DNA of 64,000 bases. Origin: Parus major (taxonomy: Eukaryota; Chordata; Aves; Passeriformes; Paridae). Below the pieces are notes generated by a model. The model was not told where the DNA came from. It worked only from the letters and a program-made list of their open reading frames with translations, and made no database searches. The DNA is taken from NCBI RefSeq assembly GCF_001522545.3, contig NC_031771.1:29035614-29099613 (forward strand), in the 5' to 3' direction. The first letter of the stretch is position 1; every line of letters begins with the position of its first letter. This document shows, in pieces, positions 49,956 through 62,264 of the stretch. Both the position numbers and the translations under genes were made by a program.

Positions 49956-52900
49956 TTGATCCTAGGATCAATTTAAAATTTGAATTTACATTGTGTAATA
50001 ACTTGCCTCATCTATGAAAATTTTGCCTGTGCAGCCAAGACTTAACAGGAGACTGAGGCAGTCTTCTAATAGGCCCAGCACATTGGATGTGCTCCAAGGG
50101 TATATGTGAAAAAAGAAATGATGATGAAATGAAAAAGGATTATTTATTTGTTATACTTTGCTCATCTTGCTTGCTGTAGACAAGTTATATTTATTTTGCT
50201 CTGACCTAAAGCAATTTCTTTGGTAATCAACACTGAGAAAAGAATGTAAGGCAACCATGAGCACAGGATTCATGCAGCAGCACAGATGCCATTCCCAGCA
50301 GGCTTTCAGTGAGTGAAAATTCTACTCATCTTTTATATCCAAGAGCAACCTTCTCTAGCTTTGCCACTCAGATATTTGCTGTCACAATGTCTTACGTAGA
50401 AAAATAGTGACTATGATAGTTAAGAAAATCAAATCAAAACTGCAATCAGGAATTCTCTGCATCAGCAAATTTTATTCTTTTCAAATAGCTTATGCATTGC
50501 CTGTTCAATACTGAAACCATAATAACTGCTTTTAAAGAAGCAATTTATCACAGAGAAAAATTATAATCTTATTTTTTAGTGTTTTATATGTGTATTTAAT
50601 CAAAGTTCAGCTCTTACACTTGATGAAAACCTAATACTTAGCCCCGTGCTTTGTAATGAAGGTGAAATGACATCTAAAACCTGCTTTTTTGAGTATGCAC
50701 AAGGTAGGTTTTTTGGGGGGGATTCCAAATAGAATAGAATAGTTCATTTCTGAAATCAAGAATTTTTCTTTAATGACTAGATAATAACCTATGATGACCG
50801 CTGGAATAGACTTTTAACATAAGTAGGTTTGTTCTTAATACATTCAAACCTCATCAATTTTGCTTAAATGATATTCAAGCATGAATGTTACCTAGTAGAA
50901 CTGTAGTCTTTGGATTGTTGTAATTGCTGTGGAATCATGATGGAATAAGGAAGATGAGATCCTTTTATGGTTCTGAGTGCACTGTTCAGGGACATTGTGC
51001 AAATCACTTGATTAATAGAGTCTGATTCTAAACTAAGTAAAAACAAGAGAAAAAGTCTCCCAATGAACCTTTTCAGCATATAGTTTGAAGGAGGGTAGCT
51101 TACTTACTCTGATACTGATTTTTCATTAGCAATGCTGTCTCCTCCCTGTTTATTACACAAAATTGCACACAATCTGATGAAGAAACAGAAAGGCATGTAT
51201 TGATAGCAAGTAGAGCATAGCATTATGCTTTTTATCATCAAAGAAGGAACTGTCTCAAGATCAGCCCAGAGAACTGAGCCAGCCAGTGCATGGGCTGTTC
51301 TCCACATGGGAGTGCATGGGCTTCTGTTCTGGTGTATGTTTGTATATTCACATGGATTGTTGCATATTTGGTGGAACTTTGGTTTTTCATAGTTGATAAT
51401 CTGTTCATAAGCTGTCAGTCTTTTTATTAGACTTACCCCTTTCTTTTTCAATAGCTTCACCTTATATAGGTTTGAGTTCTTGACACTTTTATAACAGCTG
51501 AGTTCAAAGAGTGTTTCTCTGCATCCCTGCTGCTCTCCTGAGACACATCTTTTAGTGTGTAAGTTGGCCTGCAGTTTCACTTCCCTTTGTGGTATTCTGT
51601 GGAGGGTGCCAGGTCTGAGGTGCTTCAAACCTCAGAGACTTGCTTGTTCCCAGGAGAAGAACTATGTTTGATCAAAAAGGATGATTACTGAGCTACTTAT
51701 ATTTGAGTTTAAATTATACCATCTATGGATTGGTTAAGATACAGGCAACTTGCTTTCCCTGCAACAGTTTAGCATCTCCATCTAAATCTTTATTCACTAT
51801 TAGTTAATGACTGGAAACCAATGCACTGATTGTGTTTATACCATGAAATAAAGGCCTCCCTTTTTTTTTCTTGTACCGTAACCTATATAATATAATTTCC
51901 TAACTTGACTGATATAATTAGGCAGAGCAATATAAGTCATGATTTCTGACTAGAAAAAATTCAGAAAAAAACCCTACAGGATATGACATAGTTTTATTAT
52001 TTTTTTTTCTTGCATTATGTCTTATTGATGACAGAATGGAAATAAAATTATATGGAGAATATTAAATTAAAAATTGAGAACCCCCACAAAAAAAAAACTC
52101 AACCCAAAATATATAAAGATAATTCTGTGAGAAAAGATTGAAGAGATAGTGAAGGAAAGTTCAGGTCTCAATACATAAAGAAATAAAGAGACCTATGTGG
52201 AAAAAGAGCACGACATCAGGAGAAGACTGTCATATGCCACTTGTTGGGCTGTAGGTTTTTATCTCAGATGTGTGACAATTTGAAATCGGTAATAGTGACA
52301 CTAATGTACATGCACAGCTGAAATGATGCTCTACCACTGTGTCTTAGGTATAACTTCAAGCTTCTTAATCTTAAAATGCCATGGGCTAAATTGTAGTCTA
52401 TTATGTTTGTGTACATCTAGCTTAAGCATTAGAATTCAAACAAATTACAGTGGCTACTAATCAGAGGAAAAAATTTCTGGTTTGTTATCAACATTACAAG
52501 ATGAAATTAAACAACTGAAAGTTCAGAGTACAGGAAAGCACTGAAAGTGAAATCCTAAACCCTTGTTTTTTATTATCAAAGAGGATCTATGAATTCTGTT
52601 CTGATAGTCATTAAATGAGGAAGAAAATGTGCCTGACAATAGAATTCTATTTTGATTAAACAAAAAATCTTTGACCTTCCTGCATTATTCAGTCTTTGAA
52701 ATTGAGGAATTCAGAAGTATTACATTATATATGTGCCACTCTTTTAATTTTTCATTGGTACATTTCTCCCAATGTTATTTTAAAGTTAACACAGCTAACA
52801 AAATGCTTAGTTATTAATAAACTTTTTATTGTATATTTGTGTCATAACCAAATGCTGTTAGAGATGTCATTTGAAAAATTGTTGTTTTTTATCATGTTTT

Positions 52901-55900
52901 TCTTCAAATTTGCTAGAGATCCTTTCTCATAGGGGAAAAACTTACTAAATATTAGGTTTAACAATGCCAGAAAAGAGAAGCAATTATAAAATAGGGTGTA
53001 AAAACTGTGCTTGATAAACTCACTGCTCATAATGTCAGAATTAATTGCTATGAATGTGATATTGCAAGGCAAACAGTGTCAGAAGCTTTTTTTTTGTTTT
53101 TTTGGTTTTTTTTTTAAATTTTTTTTTATTTACCAAAATACTGGAAAGAGCTTATTTCTTGCAGCAATGTATCCAGAATTACTTTTTACAAACTTAATTT
53201 TAAGACAAAAATCCCCATACTTCAGGACTTCAGCGGTCCACATTTATTTTTCTTTAATCTGAATGTTATTAAAAATGAATAACAACAAAAAATAAAACTG
53301 AAGCCCAGCACACATTACATATTGTATTTTTATCATTTTACTATTTGAGAAATAAATTCAGGAATGGATTCAGATTTCATATACTTTATAAAGCAACTGT
53401 CACAAACTTTTAAAATTTAAACTAATTTGGCATTTCACCCTTTATTTGAATAAGGACTGACATTAGCTTTGGATTGCTGATTTTCCCATATAGCCAAAGC
53501 TCTTGTTTTGAGATGTAAATTTCTTTTCAGCTTTACTTAGCTGTGAAATTTCCTTGACAAGTCTTGAACTCTCTCCTGTCTTTCAGAGCAGTCACATGAA
53601 AATGGATAAAAATTATGACCACTGGAGGAATGCAGCAAATAGCAGTAAAACACTAGGCAGTGTTCTCTACTGCCAGTAGAGTCTAGTAAAGGTAGAGAAC
53701 TACGAGGAGTTCAAATTTGGACTGCTAAAGGTGCTCCCTCCCAGCAACTATGTTATGAGTGCAATCACATTTAAATTGCTTTTCAAATGTGTTGAATTAG
53801 TGTAAATCATACTGACAAAACGATGGCTCTTTCTTAGGTTAACACACATCCAGCACCAAAATATTTAAGTTATATCTGGTTTTTACATTTAAGTTGCATT
53901 AGGTAGTTTTACTTGTGTTCCTCAGAAATGGCAAACTTAATTCCTAATTGCCAAATTCAAAGGAGACAACCTTTCTTCAAATAGCTAACATCCTCTTTAG
54001 AGAGTTCTTCTCTTATTCACAGCATCATATGAAATATTAAGTGCATACTTCAAAAAATCTAGTAAATTAATGAGGACTAAATATGAAATTTATCTTATAG
54101 TATTGTAAGTTTAAAATTTGATGTATTTTGCTTCCTTGCATCTTAGAGAAAGCAAGTTTGTGACAGATTCCTTTATGGATTCATTCTTGAAAATGGAATA
54201 ACTGTAATGCTGTTAATTTCAGTCATTCTATGATTTTACTGAGGGCTATTTGAAAGCCACTTCAGAATTTCCAGAGCAGAATTCTGTTCTGGACATCTTG
54301 GAAAAAGTGGCACAGATTCCCTTAATGTGTTATAATTTTATGAGGACTAATACACAGCTAACCTGAATTTCAATGGAGCCTCTACACAGCTGTGCAAAGC
54401 AGCTACTACTAATGGGCCACCAAAAATGCTTTAGGTGTTTTTCCAGTAATTAAAAACAGACGGTCAATAACACTTTCCACAGTTTCCAAGCAAATTTTGC
54501 AGCTTCCATTTGTGTAATTAAACACTGTTATACTAGTTTATAAAATGACTTTGTGATTGTTTAAGGACAAAAAATGATCTTGGTAACATAATACTATTCC
54601 ATTGAAGATAATACAGGATAGAAGGATACAAGTCTTACAGCAGGATAGAAAATAACATTTAACCCACAATTCATAACTCTTGATTTTTTAGTATTAAAGA
54701 GAATGAAGGTCTCAGTCCAAAAGCTCCAGAAATATTCTCCACTATAATTTACATTCATAATCAACTTTTCCTGTGTACAGTTGCTCCTGATTCCTTCTCC
54801 CACCCTCTTTTACTAACAGCCTGACTAGCATTGTTGAAGAAGAAAGGCTGCAGATTTGCACAGATCTAACTATGCTTCTCAATTAGATCAATACACCCTC
54901 ACTGAATAATTTTAGAGCTTTTGACACCATTGTTACCCTCAGATACTACAGTGTGACAGGTTCTGTGTGTTCCACATCCTTGAATAAGTGACAAATGAAG
55001 GGAGATCTCTGAAGCAATGTTCAGTTTTAAAAACTTGATTTTTAATATCTTGTCTTTGTCACAGAATCTTTACATTCTCAGGTTAGTATAAAGTTGTTTA
55101 GTGTGGCGTTATAGGAGTCTGTATACATAAAAATTTCAAGTTCTTCAGCTAGCCTTAAGAAATGCTTAAATAAAGCATATATATTTAAATAAATTTTTAT
55201 TTTTATGATCTGTAAATGCCTCCTTTTGCACACAGTTAGACACTGCATTTTTATATTCTAAAAGCCAATGTCTATACTTTTTCGTTTGCACAAAAAAAGT
55301 TGCCCTGGCCTAGCAGTTCAGAAGATAGTGAATACAAAATCTGAGAGACGAGAGGTTATGAATCTTCAAGTATTACATAGGCAGGTCGATATGGGGGAGA
55401 AACCTTGAGTTTTGTTCAGTGGTGTGATTTCTATAGGGGAGGTTAAAAGGCCCTACAAGCAACATCCTCAGCTGACTGCATAATTTTTTGATCCTGGCAG
55501 AATTCAGTGAAAGTTTAATAAGACTTTTATTTGGTATAGCTGTCTACTCAAAATACTTCTCTGGATATATCAGACCTGAAAAACCTAAGATCATTGAGGA
55601 ATTTAGGAATTAGAAGGTTGTGATTTCATTAGGCATTTCCTAAGCAGAACACAGAGCTATATGTATGAGTGTCTTTTTGTAGTTTTATCTATGTTTCATT
55701 GTCTTGGAATTGCCTTCCAGAGGTCACTGTGTGGAGATGAATTGGTAGCTGTAGCTTGTCCAGATGTTAGTACACAAAGCTGCAACCCATCCTTTCAAAG
55801 TAGGTGGGGCATATATAAATAAACAAAGTCCCAGAGAGGTTCTGTAATCCAGGGTGGTTGTAACATCCTTCATTTCTTCCTCCAGAAGATTCTGGGCAAA

Positions 55901-58900
55901 GGGTGGAAAGGGGAATTGAATTGGCTTGGTCTCCATTATCATTTTATATGAGTACCAGCAAATAAAAATGAGACTAAATGATAAAGCAAGGAGATATCTC
56001 CCCTTCCCTTTTTTAAAAGCAAATTTAACATTTAAGACTGGTTTTGGCTGAATGTGGAGTATCAGTTGAATCTGACGTGAATTATCCACCCTTAGGTACT
56101 CTGGATAACTTTACAGTCTTAGTAAAACTTCAGTATCTAATGTCATTCAATCCATCAAAAGGATGGTGTTAATGGCAATAATGATAGTTACATCCAAGGG
56201 GTTAAAATCTATTTCAGTGATGCTTTCTGGTTAATGGAATTGATCTTGACCCTTCTCTTGCAGATAACCCTACACAGATTTGTAAACAATGCCAATGCTG
56301 TTCTCAGCATGTGTTTTGGTTAATTCTACAGCAGAACATATGCCCCCGCAGATACATTTGATGAAGCACATGTAAAGATAGAGAGATCTAGTACAATAAA
56401 CTGTGGTGAGACAAACATAAATCACTTCTATGTATGTGTGCATAAACCTCTGCTTTCTATTTTTTCCAGTAAAATCTCTGAACCCCAAACCTACATAAAT
56501 CTGCATCCTTCTGTGGAAGACACACCTGATTTAGAGCTTGTCGTTATTGAATAAAGCCTCATTTTGTCTATCACCTACATGATTTATCTGTAGAATACCA
56601 AAGGCATCTTATACTACAGAAAAAATATAACATCTAAGTTGTACTCAATAGCTGGGCTGTGTGCTGTGTGCAAGCACTTATTGAGTATTTTGTTCATTTC
56701 CATGGGTGTAAAATAGTTGTGTACAAAAAAATGGGGATTTTATCTTGGATATAGTTGTTGACAAAATCTTTTTTTTTTCATGGTAAAACTCAAAGGGTCA
56801 TGTCATAGTCTTTATCTTCTACTACTTTTGGCTTATTTTTTGATTTTAAACCATGTTTCTGGTTCATGCTACATTAACTTAAGTATAGCTAAACAACTAT
56901 TGTTAAATACATCATACTGCAGGTGAAAAGGTAAAACAGTAAAGCGGTGCCTTGTGAAACTAGTAGAGCAAGGTAAGGCTTATCTGTACATTGTACACTA
57001 ATAGAACTAAGAGAAATTCATAGAACTAGGAAAATTAGAAATAGATGGCAATGTTTTTCCTTGAATGGCTCACTGTTGTGATTTAATTTTAAGCTGAAGG
57101 ATGTAAATCAAAAGAGAAAAAGATTGTTTCAGTCAAGCTAGGAAAGAGGCCTAGGTTCATTGCTAGTTCCATAGTATAGAAAAATATGTGATTTATGCGC
57201 CAGGGTTTAAAGTAATAGTTATAGAAGGTTTATTGATATGCCAATTAATATATTTTTTATTCTGGAAATAGAATAGGAAGGACAATAACAAGTGGCAGAG
57301 ATTTAGAATTATTTTAATATTTCTCTCATAACAAATATTTGTCTAAAATCTAGAATGCAAGCCAGTCTGTTTTGCTATAGGTTTCTCTCAGATCAGTTTG
57401 ACTTTGGAGTCTATGAAGGTTAAAAGTCATCCTGAAGTCCTTCTCCAAGGACAACTATTCAAAAGAACTTTTGCCTTCATTTTCATTGAAATTGTAGAAG
57501 TGCAATTATTTTTTGAGACTGTTTTGCCTTTGTCAAATTCTTAAATCATTCAGTTCATGTGAAAATAATTGAAGATATATTCAGACACTAACAGCAGCAC
57601 AGAGAAAATTATTAAATCTGTTTGTAGTCCATGGGAAAAAAGCTGAAGTAAACCAATTGACAGTTAATGATAAAAGGTCTGTAATTGAGTTTAGAAGTCA
57701 GGAGAAGGCTCCCCATAGCTGCAAGTTGAATTTAGTGCATCAGATGTTCTTATTTGTGGAGTCACATTTGTTTGTATTTTAAATGCACTGTAATGTTTAC
57801 CCATAGGTTTCAGTGCTGCCATTTTATTTCCTTCTGTGAGACCTGTTACTATTCTTGTTAATGCTCTTGCTTTTCTAAGAATGAGAATTGATGTTACTAT
57901 CATTACCTGATATCTAGAGGTCATCCATTTCAGACTCAGAATTGATGAAATCAATTTCTTGTTTCTTCTTGATAACAGGAGCAAGAATATCAGAGACAGA
58001 AAGAAACATAACTGACCTGCATTGTGTTAGTTTTCTGGGGTGTCTCAGAAACACTCTTCTGCAATCACATTCAAAAAACCCTGAAAATGTGAGATTTTCA
58101 ACAAACTCTTCTCTCAAAAAACTTTTCACCTACCTCCTGAACTTCAAAAATATTTTTATTGTTCTATTTTGTTGTGCAAAACTCATCATTGTTTTCAGTG
58201 ACAGTGCTAAATAATAGTAAAAAAAACCCATTTTAAAACATAAATGTTAATGTGCTTCTGTAATGACTCTGAATTATAGGGTGTCTTTCATTTCACTTAT
58301 CTGTGTGTTGTTAGAATGCTTTAGCTTAACCAAGACATAAACAGTGCTGAAGCCACAGTGATTTCAAATGAAGGGATGGTGACAATTCCTGCAATTATGA
58401 GTTACTTTTCTGCACGGGAGTTTCTAGCTAGTGAGCTGGAAAAATAATATTACAAGTGATAAATAATGAGGCAGAGAATCACTCATCCATCACTGTATTT
58501 GGAAATGATAATTTTCTAATAAGTAGGAGTCTGTAATGCCTCAGAACTCTTCCCCAAATTCCTTAAGACATCTAATTATTCAGTATGATTCTTTAGTCAG
58601 ACACAACTAAATTCAAATATGAAGATTTGTTTTGAGACTGTGGAATACAGTAATTATCTTATCTGTTAATTTTCTGAATTTCACTTCATTTACTTAGTAG
58701 CTTCTACAGTCATGCTAAAAAAAATAACAATTGTATCTAAACAGTCACTGTAATTATACATAATTTGAAAGGCACAATCAGAAAAGTAGTCCTTTGTAGT
58801 AGATAACATTGAAGTACAAAACTAAAACTAAGAGACTGCAGACTTTTCATTAAGAAATTCCAAGAGGAAGGAAAATAAAATAAGTAGAAGTGTCTGAAAT

Positions 58901-59008
58901 ATTATAAGAGCAAGATCTGAAAGAGAAGATTTAATTATTTTTTTCTTTTAGAAATTACTATATAATTCTAGTACAAATAATTGTGGTGACAGTCTACACC
59001 TTCTTTAG
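49956..59008. other. Long AT-rich non-coding stretch
   Basis: No gene is assigned over 9 kb. Two items are treated as findings: the 174-codon minus frame at 51104-51628, the longest in the window, and overlapping protein-like minus frames at 57691-58129. A T-rich tract lies at 53087-53130. A possible CR1-tail-like ATTCTATGATTTT at about 54226 lacks the rest of the family pattern. Confidence 0.4.
53087..53130. repeat. T-rich low-complexity tract
   Basis: T runs of 4 to 13 bases are interrupted by G, GG and AAA. It is not followed by any recognisable retroelement body. Confidence 0.8.
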
Positions 59009-59140
59009 TGGAGCTGTTTTGAAGCTGGAGTTGATGCCCATTTATTTTTCTACCCATCTTTTCTTGTCCTCTGACCAATGGAACTTATGGAGGGAGGGTG
59101 GAAACCAGAATCCAGGCAACAAACAATCTTTCACAGCCTA
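59009..59140 (+). CDS. Weak-to-moderate candidate exon, 132 nt
   Basis: The acceptor context is CAGTCTACACCTTCTTTAG and the donor is GTAAGT at 59141, the consensus. Only the phase-2 frame is open across all 132 nt, leaving in phase 2. The peptide contains DQWNLWREGGNQNPGNKQSF near its end. The phases match the 29153-29287 pattern, but the intervening 45867-46265 stretch has a stop, so it would belong to another isoform or transcript. The first half is hydrophobic and rich in F/L and could be chance. The product is not recognised. Confidence 0.22.
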
Positions 59141-60862
59141 GTAAGTACGGATTTTGTCATGGTTAATTTAAGTAGATAGACTTTGTGTTAATCTGACAGG
59201 ACTTAGGCCTGAACTTATTTTAGCTTATTTTAAACATTTTTAGAGTTGACTCTTGCTTATCTGCTTTAACTTAACCTCATCCTTGATATCTGACGCATGT
59301 AAAGATTAACAGGTCTGGCATACCAGGTAGTGTGGTAGTCCACACAACAGCCCTTTGTGCTGACTGAGACAGCGGCAGCTTATTCTGCAGCTTTCAAAAT
59401 TCATCTGAAAACCAGTGCAGGGGGGTATAAGGGAGAGAAAGTAGTCTCTGATGAGAAAATATTTAAAACCAGATTCAAGGGAATCCAAGAGTGAGGAGGA
59501 AAAAACCCTCTTCAGCAGCATTGTGTTGTCCTGGTAGATAATTATGAGTTTTGGTAACTCACAGTGACACATCACAGGACATCTCTGCCTGATGAAGAAG
59601 AGGAGAATCCAATCTTCTGACTTGGGAGGACACTTGGAAGAAGACTACAACATGAAAGAAATTCAGTGGGTAGTATTTTTCCTTTCATTACAGTTTTAAG
59701 ATATTTTTTATTATTATTAATAGACTATTGTATCTTATTGTATCAAAATTAATGAGAAGTATTGTATTTTGAATAATTTAGATGCTATCTGGGCTAACAG
59801 TAAATTTTTGGTTCTACCTGAAAAGCATGTTCTACTTTTACCAATAACAGCCACTTTTGGTAAAGCATTTGTGGAGACAGTGTTATCCTGAACCATGCTG
59901 AAAAATATTTCTCTCCCATTTTTTTTCCTTCCAAGGTTTTGACTTGAGGAAAGCTGTGGATATACTGGGCAGAGAAACAGCGTGTAGTGTAAGAGATTCT
60001 AAAGCTAGAGGGAGACTCTGGTGCTGCAGGGATGTGAGGAACAGTTCTGGCTGTTAGAGGAGGCTCCTGACATGGACAGTGGGATTTAGACACATGTAAG
60101 GTTCTCTAAAATATACAGAATGCCTGTGAAAATACAGTCTTGGAGAGAGCTATGCTCCATATCCAGGAATTAGAGAAAACACAAGAGGCTTTGGGGTTAG
60201 ACAGTGAAAGACTGAGGAACAAGGTTGCATTGTTTTTCAGTCTTGATTTGTGAAGATGCAGAAGAGGACGCAGAGAAGGCAGGAGAATATAGTTTTATGC
60301 TAAATGGATTTGGACTGTAGTTTACTAGAGCCTTGAAGTTTGACCACCTGAACAGCACAATTTTTTTTTACCAAATGTTTTTTGGTTGAAAAAGAATAAA
60401 AAAATTCACATTTATTTCTTTGCAAGTCTGAAGATCCAAGAAGTTTTCCACTTATTTTATGTTTAGATTTGTGTAGGAATCTGTGACTGAACACCATGTG
60501 CTTGTTTCTTGGTACTCCTTCTACATGTGTAACAGTCCTTTGCTTTTGAGCTTTTACCATCTCTCAAAGGAGAATCCTACATTCACAGGGTTTTGTTTTA
60601 AGGAATTCCCTGATGTTTCAAACATGACAAGCTGGATTTTTATACCCTCTCCACACCACCACATTTTCTCTATTCATTCTCAAATGAATCTTCCATTTTC
60701 AATGGCATAGTCAGTCCTAACTAGGTAACCAGTGCTTTCCAGGTGGAAGGGGAGCAACACAACCAGCAGTCAGTATCACTTATCTCGTTGAAGTGCATAC
60801 AGCTCAATCACTTTCTGTTAAAGTGTTCAAAGCAGCATTTCTCAGGAGCATGTATCCAAGTC
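59141..60862. other. Non-coding stretch
   Basis: No gene or repeat family is recognised. Short minus frames at 59306-59575, 59794-60093 and 60300-60560 have no splice context or family resemblance. Confidence 0.45.
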
Positions 60863-61371
60863 TGTTGTCGCACTATATTAGGAACAGTGGAAGTATGACA
60901 CAGACTCCCTTAGCCTGGTTGCAAAAGAAAGCAAGTTTTATTCTTCCAGACCTTCTTTTATAGACAGTTCTGAGAAGGTGCAGGAGGTAAATCTCTCATC
61001 GGTCATTAAACCAACACATCAGCATCGTTGGACAGCTGGGAGCACCACCCCTTGACCTTTTCTTGCAAGAAAACAACAAGGCAGCAAACAACACCTGCAA
61101 AAATTGTTTTTCTTCTCTAAGGACTGTTTGGATTCCTCCTTATGATTTCCCAAGCCACACTTCTCAGGCCAGTCTGAGAAAGCTATGTGACTTGTTTTCA
61201 CACAAACACTGCTCCCTGCCTGCTTTCTTGCATTCAGCATCCATAGTCTGTGACTCCATCCACAGTGAAGTCTGAACATACTCAGACGGGTATGTTGTAC
61301 TGCAGGCTGTACTTGCTTATCTGCCAAGAACAAAATTTGGTAGGTGTACCTAAGCTGCAGTAATCACAATA
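60863..61371 (-). mobile_element. Avian ERV-type LTR, minus strand, probably solo
   Basis: The plus strand begins TGTTGTCGCAC at 60863. It then shows the complement of AATAAAACTTGC (poly(A) signal at 60937-60942), and later GAAAACAACAAGGCAGCAAA, AGGACTGTTTGGATTCCTCC and CTCAGGCCAGTCTGAGAAAG. This order matches the U3-R-U5 layout of a retrovirus-derived LTR family common in bird genomes. The right end is uncertain and is placed at the last nearby CA (61371). No target-site duplication can be confirmed, and no gag, pol or env remnants adjoin it. It is therefore probably a solo LTR left by recombination. Confidence 0.65.
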
Positions 61372-62211
61372 TACACCCTTAAGCTGTGTGACTGTGAGCT
61401 GCTAGAAATCTGTGAGCTGCTTGTTTAAATGAATGTATTTTGAATCTTTCTAGCAAGGGAGCATTTAAAATATGTTGTTTCAGAGACCTATACCCTCCAT
61501 TGAAATATTTTCAGATTTCCTGCCTAAGGGAGCACCTTCGCCTACATACTACCATATGTAATCATCATACAACTGGTCTTATGGATTAGTGGGAAGGAAT
61601 CTGTCATGGTAAGCTCTTTATAACAGGATTTAATTTGAAATATTTTCTTCAAATAGAAAATGCTATGATGCACTATTATTATTCATTGTCTTTAGATGTG
61701 GAAAAGTTTGACATGGTAAGAATAGCTATGTAAAATTTAAAAACTGGCTTAGAAAATTTATCTCTTGTCAACATCAAACTTGGTTTAAAAACAGCTGTAG
61801 TCCAGCTGGATTGCTGTATTTCTTTAAAATTCTCATGTGGCAGTATTGCATTTTGAACAACTGATCAGGACCAGAACTTTATTTTTTTGTTTGTTTGGGG
61901 TATTTTTATTTTGTGTTATGAAAGACATCTTTAACATAGGAGTCCTACATGAGACTTGAATTTCTTGGACATGTAGGAAAGTGTAGAATTTTTTTTTCAG
62001 TGACTCAGAAAACTCAAGTAACATATTCTTCAATTACAGACCACCTCAGAGGACACAGTGCAATATGCTTTCCTGCCTTTATGTAAATTTTTCTCTCCAA
62101 CATCAGAGTTTTTCTGAATAGAAAAGCTCCTAAGATCCATTCACATGAGCTCCTAAGATCCATTTTTTAAACTATGGTGAAGAAAAGTCCCCATGAAATC
62201 TGAATTTGCAG
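61372..62211. other. AT-rich non-coding stretch
   Basis: It contains a 23-bp-spaced direct repeat of GCTCCTAAGATCCATT (62126-62141 and 62149-62164). No gene is seen. Confidence 0.5.
62126..62164. repeat. Short tandem direct repeat, 16 bp exact
   Basis: GCTCCTAAGATCCATT occurs at 62126-62141 and 62149-62164 with 7 bases between. It is a small local duplication. Confidence 0.9.
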
Positions 62212-62264
62212 ACCTAGAATTCTTGATTTCAAGTGGACTGAGAAAAGGCAACTATTTTAAACCG
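62212..62264 (+). CDS. Weak candidate exon, 53 nt
   Basis: An acceptor (TGAAATCTGAATTTGCAG) and a consensus donor (ACCG/GTAAGT) bracket 53 nt. The phase-1 frame is open and reads LEFLISSGLRKGNYFKP, leaving in phase 0. The segment is short enough for this to arise by chance, and it has no established link to the other candidates. Confidence 0.12.

Noticed and set aside
54214..54240. ATTCTATGATTTT as a CR1 tail
   Set aside because: The conserved block that should precede the 8-bp repeats is absent.
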